Source: Symsagittifera roscoffensis (taxonomy: Eukaryota; Xenacoelomorpha; Acoela; Convolutidae). Taken from it: a DNA stretch of 64,000 nucleotides. Below the pieces are notes generated by a model. It was not told the DNA's origin. It saw nothing but the letters and a program-made list of their open reading frames with translations, and did not search any database. A program made the position numbers and the translations under genes. Where the stretch lies: positions 47,343,129 to 47,407,128 of the forward strand of contig NC_087066.1 in the NCBI RefSeq assembly GCF_963678635.1. Direction: 5' to 3'. Within the stretch, counting starts at the first letter, position 1; every line of letters starts with the position of its first letter. This document shows, piece by piece, positions 13,201 through 28,200 of the stretch.

Positions 13201-16200
13201 TCATGATCAAGTGTGAACTATTTTCAGGGCATTGTTTTAAGCATACGAGCTGCTCAGCTCTTTACGGAGAACCCTTGGTTATTTTTTTGGCTAAGTTGTG
13301 CTCGCTTATCTTCAGGCAACAAGCACGGGCCATGGTAGGCCACGAACCTTTAAGCTTCAATAGAGAGACGGCCATCTTAGCCACTTCATATCGCTCCCAT
13401 ATAAAAGCAATTTTCAAACATAGGCGCTACGCGCAATACACCGAAGGCATAGAAACTGAAGCAAAAACCAAACAACTTGAACAACTAATAATTGAAGAAT
13501 AACAGTTCTAGAACAAAAAATCGTACTAATACATGTATACACCAAAATTTTGCTATATCGAGAAAGAGCCTGAAATAACAGTTCTAGAACTAAAAATCGT
13601 ACTAACACATGTATAGGTTAAATTTTTGATATATCAACGAAGATCATAAAATAACACTTCTAGAACTAAAAATCGTACTAACACATGTATACACCAAAAT
13701 TTTACTATATTGACAAAGAGCCTGAAATAACAGTTCGTGAGCTAAAAATCGTACGAACACATGTATACACCAAAATTTTGCTATATTGGCAAAGATCATG
13801 AAATAACAGTTCGAGAGCTAAAAATCGTACTAACACATGTATACGTCAAATTTTTGCTATATTGACAAAGATCATGGAATAACAGTTCTAGAGCTAAAAA
13901 TCGTACTAACACATGTATACACCAAAATTTTGCTATATTGACAAAGATCATGGAATAACAGTTCGAGAACTAAAAATGGTACTAACACATGTATACAATA
14001 AAATTTTGATATATTGACAAAGATCATGAAATAACAGTTCGAGAACTAAAAATCGTAATAACACATGTATACACTAAAATTTTGATATATTGACATAGAT
14101 CATAAAATAACAGTTCGAGAACTAAAAATGGTACTAACACATGTATACGCTAAAATATTGCTATATTGACGAAGAGCCTGAAATAACAATTCTAGAGCTA
14201 AAATCGTACTAACACATGTATACACCAATATTTTGCTATATCGACAAAGAGCCTGAATAAACGTTGTAGAACTAAAAATCTTATTAACACATATATACAC
14301 CAAAATTTTGCTATATTGACAAAGAGCCTGAAATATTGACAAAGGACCTGAAATAACAATCGTAGAACTAAATGTCGTACTTACGCATTGTAGATCAATT
14401 TCTATAGCTATAATAAAATACAAAAGATTGTGTTTGTATGTGTAGCAAAACGCCTCCTGTCGTTTCAATCGGCCAATCGTATAAATGTAGACTCATAAAT
14501 ATATAAATAAATAAAAGCAAAAGTGAAATGTACAAATAATTAAATAGACATGAAAAAATATATATGAACAAATAACCAAACAAACAGACCCATAATATGA
14601 ATAAATGAAAATAAATAAATGAAATAAATACACATACATAAATAATAAAAGCAAAACTAAATGAAAGAAAGAATAATTAAATAAATATAGAAATAAATAT
14701 CAACAAATAAACAAAACACACCTGATAAATAAATAAGCAATAAAAAAATAAATCAATACATAAATAAATAAATAAATACATAAATAAATACATAAATAAA
14801 TAAATAAATAAATAAATAAAAGCAAAAGTGAAATGTACAAATAATTAAATAGACATGAAAAAATATATATGAACAAATAACCAAACAAACAGACCCATAA
14901 TATAAATAAATGAAAATAAATAAATTAAATAAATACACACGCAGAAATAATAAAAGCAAAACTAAATGAAAGAAAGAATAATTAAATAAATAAACAAAAC
15001 ACGTGATAAAAATAAACAAAAATAAATATGTACATACATAAATTATAAATAAATATAAGCAAACTAAACATAATTAAATAAATAGAAGAACAGATAATTA
15101 AATAAATAAAGATGAACAAATAAAGAAACAAACATACGCAATCACGTGACATAGCGCAATATAGTCCAGCCCACATGATAATTGATAACTGTGGACGTTA
15201 TTTGTCGACACTTGACAACAGACAACATTAAAAAAAAAAAACCCGTTACACGATACCATAACACCTTGACTAAAGTCTTCGGTGTAATGAGCTTTGAGTG
15301 GATTGGTTCTAGGGTATGGATCAGTATTTGGGCTAACGGAGAGAACATGTGGGGAGAGCTACAGTTTTGTAAACGGTGACACATACACTGGCCACACCAT
15401 GGGACAGTGTAGAAATAAGTGTGATGCCAACACTATACCCCCAGGCACGGGCCTTCCTTCAGACACCAAATGCAATTACTACACTTTCAATTCGGGGCGG
15501 TAAGATACTTATTATCCATTAATATAAGTGAGTTATAATGATCTAGTATGCTAGTCAAGCTGCCGAAGGCCAAAGTTCTCGTAATTGCTGTTTCTTTGCT
15601 CTGAAATTTGTGCTTGATTGTGATAACCACAGATCCAATTCGTTTCGAACAGCTTTATCATTGTTAAGTATTTTTTGACATCTCCAATTTGACAGCTAAT
15701 ATTTATCTGAGAAGACTATTTATCATTGCTTTCCCGGGCTGAGGTGCTCGAATCACGATTCGACTGAAAAAGTCACGATGCACGTTTTTGACTTTTTCGA
15801 CTTTACCGGACATTGTTTGACTCATTATCATTATTAGACTTTGTTCGACAGAAGCTTTCGATGGACAGTCGTAATTTGCGACGAAAACTGGACATCGCTC
15901 GACATCGCTTACTAGTTAATTATTTACTTAATTAATTATTCATTTTTAAATCTTTGTTAATTAAAGTAATTATTTGTTGATTCATTAACTTCTTTTGTTA
16001 GTTATTACAAGGGAATTGAAATCAGGTAGTAGACTTTTTCCCCCGTAAATAACTTTTTTTCACGGGACTAATTTGGAATTCTGGACTCATCTTTAGTGGT
16101 ACCTTGTTTCATAATGTATTCAAATTTCTTAGCGTTCCCGGCCAATTTAGTCTGGAGATAACGATTATGCAGTGGCGGCAAAGGTCCTGGGTTCGAACCT

Positions 16201-19200
16201 GACCAGGACCTGTTTTTTTTTCTCAAAGGGGAAAAATTCTGTTTCAAATAAAATTGTTGGGCGATTAATTGTCTGCTTATGTTGTCGGCTTAGTTGCCAT
16301 ATCTTTAAAAAAAATTTTTGCTGCGCGCAGTTTTCTTAATTTTGGCTTTTAGTTTTTGATTAGCTCCTGCAATTTGTAATTTTACTTACCTTGACTTCGT
16401 ATTTCCTTCTGTGTTTTTTTTGTTTGGCTGAAAAACTTAACTCTGCCCATTTGTTTCGGCCTGTTTTTTTATCAGCTGTGCGACTGAAATTTTGGTTGCT
16501 TCAATAGAAACACATTTTTAACACTCTTCCTCCTTTTTTAAGTTGTATGTACGTTTACCAATCGGTTTTTTAAATTTTTTCAATTTTTTTTTTAAATATT
16601 CTTGCAAAAATATTCTGATAAATCCGAAAATAGGGGCTAATTTTGAAGCACGATTTGTAGGAAGCTGGTTTGTTTATGCGACTACGCTCAAATTTATTTG
16701 ACACCAAAAGTTAAGGCCGTCCGAAAAGTCAAACTTTTCTAGTTTTTTGCCCGTTTTTTCAAAGTTTTGACTTTTTTCTAGAACTGTTCTCCCAAATCTG
16801 AAATTATGGCTTCAATCCAAGTTGTAAGTTGCGTGAATCACTTCTGCGAGAGCGGCTACGCCCTAATTTTTCACCAAAAAAGCAATGATTCTCTGAATGT
16901 CAAAATTTTGATTAGTTGACCGTTTTTTGGACTTTTCTAGCTATTTTTCACGCCAAATCTAATCTCATAGGTTTAATAAAAAAAACAGGATGCTCAAAGT
17001 CTAGATTTATTTTTGGCTATGCTCAGTTTTTTCAAGAAAAAAGTTATGGCGCTCAAACAACACAAAATTTTGAAATGACAATTTTTTGGGAACTTTTTGA
17101 TATTAAACTACCGTGCCAATTCTCAGGTTGTGTTCAATCAAGAAACCCAGTTTAGGGAATCTTTTCTGCTTAAGCGGTCACAATCAACTTTTCACCGAAA
17201 AAATATGGATTTTATTTTGTATCGAAACATACAAAAATTTTCGTTCACCTATTTTTTTAAACATTTAATTTTTTTTCTACTCAAGTTTTTTATGTTTGTG
17301 TTGTATCGCAAGTGTTTAATTTTAAGTTTGATTACATAATTTTTTAATTATCATTTTTTTATTTGACAAATTGTGTACTTATTTTTAATTACTTACTTAA
17401 TTTTTTGTTGCTCCAACCATTAAAAATTTTGAAGAAACTTTGTAATTGGGTGTTAGAAGAAATTTTGTATAGGGGTGTGTCTTAGTTTTTTTTGTTTAAT
17501 TCAGATTCATTGAGCAGAGTGAAGTCATTTTCATCAGTCTAGATGATTATTTTGTTTTTTTAAGGAAAAGGTCTTGAAATTTGTTTACGCTCAAAATGAT
17601 CTTTTGCGGTTTGATAACAGACTTTTTGAAACTCAGCTCATTTCCTTGAGCTCTTGAAAAGAAAGGCAAACTCCACTATGAAATATTCAAATTGTTAAAA
17701 TGAAAAACAGTTTGATTAACTTCCAGTTTCGAAAGTGGATTTTTAATTTCCGATTTTTCAGCGTGTATTTTTTCTCAAATCCTCTTTTCAGTCGCGATTA
17801 AAACGTTATTTAAATTTTGCGAAAAAAAGTCCCATTGTGAAAAAAACCGGTTGAATTTTTTTGACTTTTAGTTCAGTGTGGAGCAAGTAAAGCGAAAAAA
17901 TGTTTGCCGACTTGTGCCGTCTCAGAAAAAAAATTTCAAATTCCAAAACATTTCTGCAAAGCACTGTCCAATTTCAAATTCCTTTTTCAAAAATTTCAAA
18001 TTCCAAAGCACTGTCCAATTTGTCTATTTTACTATGACTCTCGACTATGAGTAAGTTTTAGGCTTTCATTTTTATCCTAATGTGATACAGCGTGCAAAAA
18101 AAACGACTCTGCAAAATTAACTGTTTGCTTACCTACTCAAACATTTTATTCTGTTTAAATTATATTTTCTTCTTTGGGCCCTAAAAATTTTCTATTCAAA
18201 ATCGAAATTTGACTAAACAAAAAAACCACCCTAAGCATTAACATTCCCAGGGGCGTATCACCTTGCATGCGTGCCGCTTAGCACGTGCAAATAAAGATAA
18301 CTACTTTGTTTGATACGGAATGCATCATTCTGAGTCATAGTTGCGAGAATGTGTGAGAACGTGAGAATGCAAACTCAAATCTAATTGAGCTAATAGCCGC
18401 ATGCTAAGCGGCACACACGCCTAAATGCTTTTCCCGATGCAATTTGCTAAGCCTCCTCGTTTGTCAAGCGTTTTTATACCTCCCTGAATTATTTAAGAAG
18501 AATATTGGCGAAACAATTGTTCATTGAGTACAGTGCTGATTTAAATTAACCGGACAAAACGCGTTAAACTTGAAATTTAAAACCCGTTTTTCTCAAAGTG
18601 GGTTGAGTTTAGATGAAAATTTATGAAGACAAAATTTGCTTAAAATTTCAGCAGAATTAATATGGTGTAATTTAATTTGCAAAATTCGGGCCCGAAATTT
18701 TACCCCAACAATGGGTCAATTTGGCTTTTCTTAGTTCAATCAAAAATTACGCCGAAAATATCTAGTCGCTCACAAACATAATTATATCAAAGTGAGCCCC
18801 TTACGTAGCCCAATCAACATAAAGAAGGGTATATTCTCCAAAAAAATTTGCAAATACAATTGATTAAAACTTAAGCATTTAAATTGCATTTAAAAAATAA
18901 CATTGTATTTTCACTCTAATTAGAACTTTTTCAAAATGTAATCCATAAGAGTGGTTATATGATGTGCCGTGAAAAGCATCTGTTTTTAAGCCAAAATAAT
19001 GAAATCTTGGTTAAAAAACGTTGATTTTGTCACGTCACTAAATAATTAAAATTTCGGAACTCCAATAACTTGATAATTTTGGCAAGCTAAGTCTGTCTGA
19101 AGCAAAATGAAATGGCACTGATAGATATCAAGAAAAAAATCTGCCCTAATAGCGAAAAATCAATTCTCTGTTTTATTCTCTTTCTGCTGGATTTTTTTTT

Positions 19201-22200
19201 CTGAAACAATTTATGAATAAAATCAAGAAAATCATTTAAAAAGTTTCATAAAATGAGTTTCAATGAGCCTACGGTCATTTTCAAGCACTTTTTGGTCTCT
19301 AACAATCGGTCAAAAGTATGCAAGAGATTTCATTGCAAGAGTTTCTGGTGATGTATAATTTAGCATGTCAAGCAAACAATAACTCTAATCAGGGGCGGAT
19401 CTAAGATTTTCTCGAAGGGGGGGGGGCGGACTTTCAAAAAAATTTCGAAAATGTTGTCGAACTTTTTATATGTCGATCAAATTGATTTTCTGAGCTCTCC
19501 CTAAGCACTACAAAGACCCTTTTTGGCCAAATTTTTGAAAAACAGGCCAAAAATAGCGTTTTTAGGCACTTTTTCAAAAATAGCGTTTCTAGGCAAATTG
19601 TGATTATGCAAGCTTTCTTGCAATATTAATATCTACCTCTCAGCTTGAGTATGATATTCCATATTCCAAATCTCTGCGGTCATATTATGCTAAACATCTG
19701 CAAGATGCTGACAAGAGCTTGTATCCCGAACCGAAAAAACTCTTTAATTCTGGCGAGAAATGCCTAACTTCTAATAACAATTTCTGGCCCGAAATTAATT
19801 ATGAAGTGTTCAAAAAAAGCAGGGTCTTTCTTTAAACTCTGAAGTTCAAATATAGCTTCTGATCAAAAATTGGCTAAATCTAGACTACGTTTGGCTAGAA
19901 AAAATCTAATAGTGGATGGGGTTTGCAACCCAGATCTCTCGTTTGGTAAACAAGAGGTTTAACTCCGAGTTCACATGACCTGAGGGCAAAAAGTAGTAGT
20001 AGCAAACTAATGCAAAGTAAAGACACTTAATAATAAAAAGTGTTAATTTGCATTGCATTGCTGCGGCTATTGAGTATACCCAAAGCATAGACTCAATGTT
20101 TATCTGGTTTCTGTTTATTGGTTGAATAATTGTAGGTTATTTTTATTAGAAATCGTTTGTTTCTAATATTAGGTGAGAAATAAATAGTTTCTGTGAAAAC
20201 ACAGGGTCTAGGACAAGCCGACGGGACAAATTTAAACTTAACAAGCATCTGAAATCAGGGGCGGATTTAGGGGGGGGGGAGGGGGCGGGGCGGACGCCTT
20301 CTCTCTCAGGGATTCGACCCCCTGCCGACCCAAAAGTTCCCCCCTTTGGTACTTTTTAAGAAATCCATTTTTGGTAACGGACATTTAAATTTTTCTAAAA
20401 GCACCTTTGGCGCCAATATATACTAACTTTGAGGAGCGCGCGCCAAAAAAAAAACGCAATTTTTTTTGTGAAAATTTTCCAAAAACTGCCCAAAAACGGC
20501 TTTTTTGACCTGTTTTTTTTTAAATTTGCCTGCGACGCAGAAAATTTGGCCAAAACAGCGTCTTTTTAGTGTTTTAGGAGAGCTCCGCAAATCAAATTGG
20601 TCGACCTAAAAAAAATGTCGAAATTTTTTTGAAAATCCGTCCCCCCTCGAGAAAATCCTAAATCCGCCCCTGCCTGAAATCAATTTTCAGCTGTAAAACG
20701 TTGCTTTTCAAAAATTTAGACAAGTTTAGTCCATAATAAGCGTTATTTATAACAATGAATCACTTAGGATTGGCATCCGTTAATAATATCAACAGGTTTT
20801 TGAATTGCATAAATTATAAACTAGAAAATTATCTTCATTCGCGTTTTAATTTTCCTAAACATCATGAAATGAAATGATAACGCCAGTAATTACCAAAGAA
20901 AGATCATGAAATTGGGAAATTCTTCAAAAAAGTTTTCAAATTAATCATTTTTCATGACTTATTGAGAAATTTTTCGGATTGAAGTCCCTAATTTTACGAT
21001 TCCGCTTGAAGTCCCGTCGGCTTGATGTCCGGCACCTAGATTATCCGTGGAAATTTTCTACTCAGTTTTCTAAGCAATTGTTGGGTGCGGTACAGATCCA
21101 ATTAATTCTTGAAAATCTTTTCAATTTTTTCAGGTGCTACCTTTCAACTACATGCAACACTGATACCCTAGTTGAAGCTACGTATTCAACGACCTACTCA
21201 AGACAACTGACATTGCTACCCACATTGGCAGGTGGGTATTCACTATAAAAGTAAGCTCAGATTTGATTTGCCACTCTAGCCATCCAAAGGGTCCTTTGGT
21301 ATTATTATATGACACCCATTTTTCACCAGTCATCCTTTGCTGATCAGCATCCTTTCTGGAGGTGCTTCTTGCGCCAATTTGCACTATTATTGATGAAAAT
21401 CCCTCGTCAACAAAAATCACTGCACCCTAACATTAAGTCGAAAATTTACGACTGATTGCTCCGACTGCCTTTTAAGGTTTATGGAGCAGTAAAAACATTT
21501 AAAAAAATTAAATATAACAAAAATGAAATTTGAAATTTTTGTGAAAATCATCCCCCACACGCCATGTAAAGTACATAAGGATAGATTTCGCTCCTTGTAA
21601 GAAATCATCTATGGCAAATAAGCGTCTTTCAACCAATTTGGAGCGGTTTCTAAGACGGATTAAATCTCCACCTACGCGTTAATAGCGCGAAGTATATCGC
21701 GCGTTATTTGTCCCAAATTGGCCAAAATGACAATATATAAGCCCCCATAAATTTACAAAAAAAGATCACAGGTAAAATATTTTTTCAGATTTAAGCTCAA
21801 GACAACAATACTTTTTGAATGATAAAACAGAAATTCCGTCAAAAAAGGTTAGTTAAAAAGTCGAAACTTGCCTGAAAAAAACCCACCCCGAGAACAAATA
21901 TTCCGGAACAATAATGTATGGCTGGATGGATGTAAGGATTGCTTCAACTTTTCCTATTACAAAGAATCGTTTTTAGTTTGTCAAGGCTTTGATAATATTC
22001 AAAAAATTGATATGCAATGCAGAATAAAACATCAGTCCGATTTGAATGTTGGAAGCAAATTTTCAGCGCTGCTAATAACTTGCGTTTTTGAAGCAAGCAA
22101 CCTCAGAAAAAACAAGACTGCTCGTATCAGGGCGAAGCCCTAAATGTTCCGACTGCCTTTTAAGGTTTATTGAACCGTAAAACATTTGAGAAAATGTAAT

Positions 22201-25200
22201 AAAATAATTTTTTTTTCTAAAATTTGAACTTTTTAATGAAAAGCATTCTCCGCACGCCATATAAAGTACAAAAGGATAAATTTGTGGCCTAGGAAGATAG
22301 ACGATAAGCAAATTAGACAGATGCTACAAAAACGAAGTTAGAGGGAATTTATTTTTTCAGATCTGGCATTTTAGACGAAAAAGCTATAAAAAGGAAAGGG
22401 CCAACAAAAATTTTTCTTAAGAGTCAAGTTTCACAAATACAAAAAGAACATAAAATGTCAATACTTATCAAAACAGTTAGTTTAAATGAACATAAAATGT
22501 CAAATCTGGGTAATACAGGAGCATTTTGAATTGATTAAGTTATGCATGATTTACTTGTAAAATTTTTGGCCACCGAAATTGAACTGTTGTCTACAAACAA
22601 TTTTATTTTTCTAACGCAATTTGTGTGCAAACAAAGTTAATTTCTCTCACTTACGTCTATTTTCTCACAATTGCATTTTTGCAAAACCGTCTAATTTCCT
22701 TTTAAGTACCTCCGTCTAATTTGCTTATCGTCTAATTTCTCAACCCCCGGTAAATTTCGCTCCTTTTAACAAATCAATTATGGCAAATAGCTTCTTTCAT
22801 TGAATTTGGAACGATTTCTAAGGCGGAGTAAACCTCCGCTTACGCTTTAATAGTGCGAAATATATCGCGCGTTATTTGTCCCAAATTGGCCAAAATGGCA
22901 ATCTTCAAATCCCCATAACTTTATGAAAAATGATCACAGGTGAAATATCTTCAAATTTAAGCTCAGGACAACAATGTTTTTTGAATGATATTAAAAATTT
23001 TGTCAAAAATGGCTACTTAAAAAGTCGAAATTTGTCTGAAGAAAAAAAAACCCACCCCGAGCACAAATATTCCGTTACTTTCGTATCGAAAGTCGGAACA
23101 AAAACAAAAAAAGAAATCTTCTCTCGACAGTACTTTACCGCAATTTCATTTCAAATCTAACTTCAACATATCCATAGTCTTAGCTTAACATTTAGCGAGT
23201 TGGTACTTTGTAAAAATTGATCTAGTCACCGGTTATTGCCTAGTATACTTTTGCCATTGGTCGGTGGATAAATATTTAAAGCAAAAATGTCGAACTTTTT
23301 GTCGAACAAAAATTTTAAAATTTTCGTCGCACGTTCCCTTTCTGATTTCGTGTTTCTAATGGCAAAAATTTTGTCAGAAAAAATTTCAAGGTTGTTTTAC
23401 CAAAAGTGCATGTCATAATAGCACCAAAGGGAATGTTTTAAGAAAACTGCGCGTCATAATAGTACCTAAAGGGTCCTTTGAGCTGTCAGAGGAAGAATTC
23501 CCCGAGAATCAGGACCTGTGCCCCCTATCCCAACCGTCGCTAAATTCGTCTGTGTACGACGTTTTTTATTTGATTTCAGGTCATGTCTTTGTGGAAAACT
23601 ACAAGTTTAAATGGGAGAAGAAAATGTGTGATTCAATGTATGTGGGAGGAGTTCGGGCCAATAGTTGTCCCTGGGTGCTTGCCTATGACATATCCGACTG
23701 TGCCAAATTCTGTAACGGAAACTTGGTGCCAGAGAAGTAAAATGTTAAAGTATGCGCGTTTTGGGGGTCTTTTCTGTTATACGGCCCCAAACTGATATTT
23801 TTCTTGTTTTGAAAACTGCACTAATCCGCTCGAATCTGATTGGCTAAAATTACTTTCAAGGTATTCTCCCACACCAAAGCTACAATTTTTCCGATTTAAC
23901 GGTTTTTTGTAGCTTTGATGCATGAGTTTTCGATGTTTTTTCTCGGGACGATTTAACCCCCAAAAATCTTCTAAATTTCAACCAACAATTTTTGATGGGA
24001 CTTGTCATACAGGTGGAAGGTACGCACAAAGGTGAAAGATGCATCGCGCTCAACATTAAAAGAATATTTCACCTGTGATTGATTTTCAAGGTGAAATATC
24101 CGCTGGTCTTTTCTTAATTCACGCCGCCTGTCTTACGGCGCCTGTAATATGGCGGCGCGACTTAAGAAGAGACTGACGGCGCGACTTGAAAAACCCTTGC
24201 GGCACGACTTAAAGAAAAGTCTGAAGGCGCGACTTAATAAAAAATCGGATGCGCGTCATATAAAGAAACTGGTGGCGCGACTTAGAAAGAGACTGTACGT
24301 CGTGTTTTAAACATGCGCCGGACCGCGAATTTTACTATACAATGGGTATGCGGCGCGATTTACAAAGTCTTTTCATGGATTCGACAAGGGATACAATTGG
24401 AACCTGATCTAAACTACATTTTATGATTGGATAAATTAAATGTTTTACCAATGTAAAGTATTTAATATTAACCAATCATGATCCATCTAACTAACAACCC
24501 ACTTATTTGTAAGTGCTGAAGTTACTTGTAATTTCAGCACCAGAGAGATTTGAATTTAACTTAGAAATTAGTTGGACTCTCCCGAGCACTTCAGCAGCCG
24601 CAATAAACCAGTATACCCTAGATCTATTGAGCCTAGCAGAGACTAGTTAAACAACCTGAGACTAGATAGTATAAGAGTAAGATTAGGATCGGTATTAGAC
24701 TAAGAAGTTGCACGAATCTATCCGGCCGAAAATAAGATAGCGTGACGAGCAGACGGTGTACCCTATCCGAAATTACTCTATGAGTTACACTTCGGTCCTA
24801 ACTCATCTGGTGCGACCATAAGTCTCGAACAAGACCTTACTAGATTAGAATTAACCAAAATTAGATTAGAAATTAGACAAAAACATTTACAAAATGTTAT
24901 ACGACAATAATTTAATTGAAATGTCTCTCCGACTCAATAGATCAGAGCCAATATTCCGAACCATAATAGAACTACCCGGAATTGGAAGAAGACATCGAAC
25001 CAAAGACGACATACGACAAAGTAGAAACTTGCCGTATAGTTATATGATAGTTCGGCAAAAGCCAGAACAAACTTTTATATTTCGAATACTACTTGCAATG
25101 AATTTAGATTTCCATTTGCAAACATAAAACCTTGAAGTTAATCTTCAAAATCATTTCAGGCGCTAAACAAAATTAATATTATACAATAACGATTGATAAA

Positions 25201-28200
25201 AAGATCTAAGATCGTTTTCCTAAAACTCTGCAGTATTATACAAAACATGTTTGAAAAATATTTATTGGAAAATAAAAATAAAAATTAGTAGCATGACAAT
25301 AAATGGTTAGTAATCATAAATCATCTTGTTGTTCCAGCTTCATCACCTAAAACATAACAGCAATCATCAACTCACTAATATCATCAAAACACTAAATCTT
25401 TCCTTTACACACATCTAAAATTTTATTAAAACTTAAAGTCACTTAATTTTAAAACCAGATCATCAAGGCTTATCCTTGGATCTTAAATCATTTTCTACTT
25501 AATTAAATTTCAAATTTGATCATCAAGGCTTATCCTTGGATCAAACAGAACAACTTTGTTCTCCCCCACCCACTTAATTAGTGTCTAACGACCTCAAACG
25601 TCGATTCACTACCCAACCCTTTCTAAAGACCCAAGACTAATAGAAATTTTTAAACAAAACTAATCATTCAAATTAGGATAAACAGTGAAGAACTTCGGTT
25701 AATCATCCTTCACTTGACCCCCCCTCTTACCAGACCCAGGATAAATCTTAGACTTAGTAAGTTTAAAATAGTATCTAACGAACTACTCGCGTTCTAATTA
25801 TACCTGAACCTTGTGGATCGATTTACTATTCTCCAACCCTTGAACACAATCACTACCCCTAAGTAAGATTGAGTAAGTTAACACCTTAGCTTATACTAGT
25901 CACGAGAAAGTAAAAATCATTCTTCGGAATCGATATACTTTTCTCTCCAACCCTGAACAAATAGACCCAGGTTAAGCTAACCAAAAAATCGTAAGAACTA
26001 ACAGTTTAGGAAAATAGAAATCATTTAACAACCTTTTGCATCCGTCATCCTAAACCTTATGTCATTTAAAAACCTAGGAAATAAACAAACAATCATTTTA
26101 CACAATTGTGAAATAGATAACAAAAAATACGACCTTGTAATCACACCTCATACACAAACAGTTGGATACATTCGAACAAAACGACAAACACTAAAGAGAA
26201 AAATAATAACTAAACAAACACAAATAACACAAGACGAATTCGAAAAATTAGCCAAACAGCTAATTAAATATTCATCAGTCTATGCAACATCAAAATTCGA
26301 TGTTGGAAAAATCAGTTCATCACTACATCTCCCGTTAAAACCAGACGCAGTTTTCAAAAAACAGAGAGCAAGTAAAGTACCAATTCACTTACATGATAAA
26401 GTAAACAGATTACTCGATATTTTAGAACAGTACAATATTATATCACCAGTTAATAAAGAAGAACAACCAAAAGGCAACACATTCATCAACCCCGTTATCA
26501 TTCTAGCTAAAGGAGAATCATTAAAAATCGTTCTCGACGCTAGATACCTTAATTCACTCATAGATGAATCAAAATGCAATTGGCCCATCGAACCAATACA
26601 AGTTATTTTAACAAAAATAAACGGCAAATACTTTACAACCGCCGATATGAATAGTGCATACAATCAAATGCCACTAGATGAACAATCACGACGTTTAACA
26701 CAATTTGTTATCGGAAACCAACAATATGAATTCAACCGCTTATTCTATGGAATATCCATAGGACCAGCAGCATTTTCAGCTTTTATGAGCAAAATTTTTA
26801 GACCACTAATACTCAAGAAAAACGCAATCACCTATCTAGACGATGTTTTTATGCAATCACAAACAAAAGACGAAATGTTCAACGTTTTAGAAAAATATCA
26901 CCAAATACTTCAGAACGAAAATCTGAAGGCCGCCCCCGATAAATCACACTTCTTTTTGACAAGAGTTAAATTCTTAGGACATAACATAGAAAGAAAAACA
27001 ATCACTCCACTGAAATCACGCATTGACGCTATTCAAAAACTTCAACCACCAACAAATAAAAAGAAAATCCAAGAATTCCTTGGAATGTTAAACTTTTTAA
27101 GTAAATATGTTTATAAAATGCAATTATATCTACGACCATTTTATAACATTCTTAGACAACAAAATAACTTTGAATGGAATACAGAACATCAAGCACGATT
27201 CGAAGAAATAAAGAAACTTTTAACTGAACAAATTTCAAATACAATTCCAGACCCTGATCAACCATTTTATGCAATGTGCGATGCTTCGAACTTTGGCATC
27301 GGCGCAGCATTATTACAATCACATAATGGTACAAACAAAATGAACCTTATATCAGCAAACTCCCGATTATTCACTCAAGCAGAGCTACGACTCTCAACCC
27401 TAATGAGAGAATGTACAGCCATAATATATACACTGACAGAATATGAATTTCTGATACTTGGATCAAAACATCCCACAGTTTTATTCACAGACCACAAACC
27501 AATCATTTTTCTTTTTACACAAAAATCAAACCCAAACCACCGAGTTTACAGATTTCAATTAATTCTAATGAAGTTTCCAAACTTACATATAGTTTGGACT
27601 GCAGGAAAAAATCTTGCATTACCAGACACCTTAAGTCGAAATACACCACCTGAATTACTTACACGAAAAACAACAGTTGAAATACCCAAAAACATAAAAT
27701 TCTACCTTGCAGAAAACGAAACATCACCTCGATTAGAATGCAAATATGCAGTAAAAACTGATATTGAACAATCACAAATAAATAATTTACAACATTTCCC
27801 ACTTTATTTAGATTGTCAAAATAATCATTATGAAGTTGATCTACTCGGAACATCAACTTTCAAACCAATCCCATATTCTCAATGGATAAAAAGTAACACC
27901 CAACAAAAACGAACAAAACAACACCTACCTAAGAAAGACCATTTTCCACTAATCGAAAAAGAAGATTTAACTGATAAAATAAATTTATCAGGACCACAAA
28001 CAAATGATTCAAAATACACAATAAATCAAGTTTTTGACCTCCATGACCCACTTGATACAATACCCTTATCTAAATTAGAAATCGAAAACATTTTCCTCCC
28101 CCCAACAGAAACAATTACAATTTCAACACTGAAACAATATCAAAATCTTGACCCAATAATTCGACAACTGAAATCATGGCACAAATATAAAACTAAACCT

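Noticed and set aside
13495-14395. Possible CRISPR array
   Set aside because: Units are contiguous 76-bp tandem copies without unique spacers, in a eukaryotic intron.
14395-15176. Several minus-strand frames rich in Phe, Tyr, Ile and Leu
   Set aside because: They are translations of AAAT microsatellite sequence, with no coding signal.
16141-16212. Genuine tRNA gene
   Set aside because: A and B boxes are present, but the acceptor stem does not pair and the B-box hairpin extends into the flank, so it is better treated as tRNA-derived repeat.
21868-22143. 91-codon + strand frame
   Set aside because: It overlaps a diverged dispersed repeat and a foldback-element fragment; the partner copy does not keep the frame.
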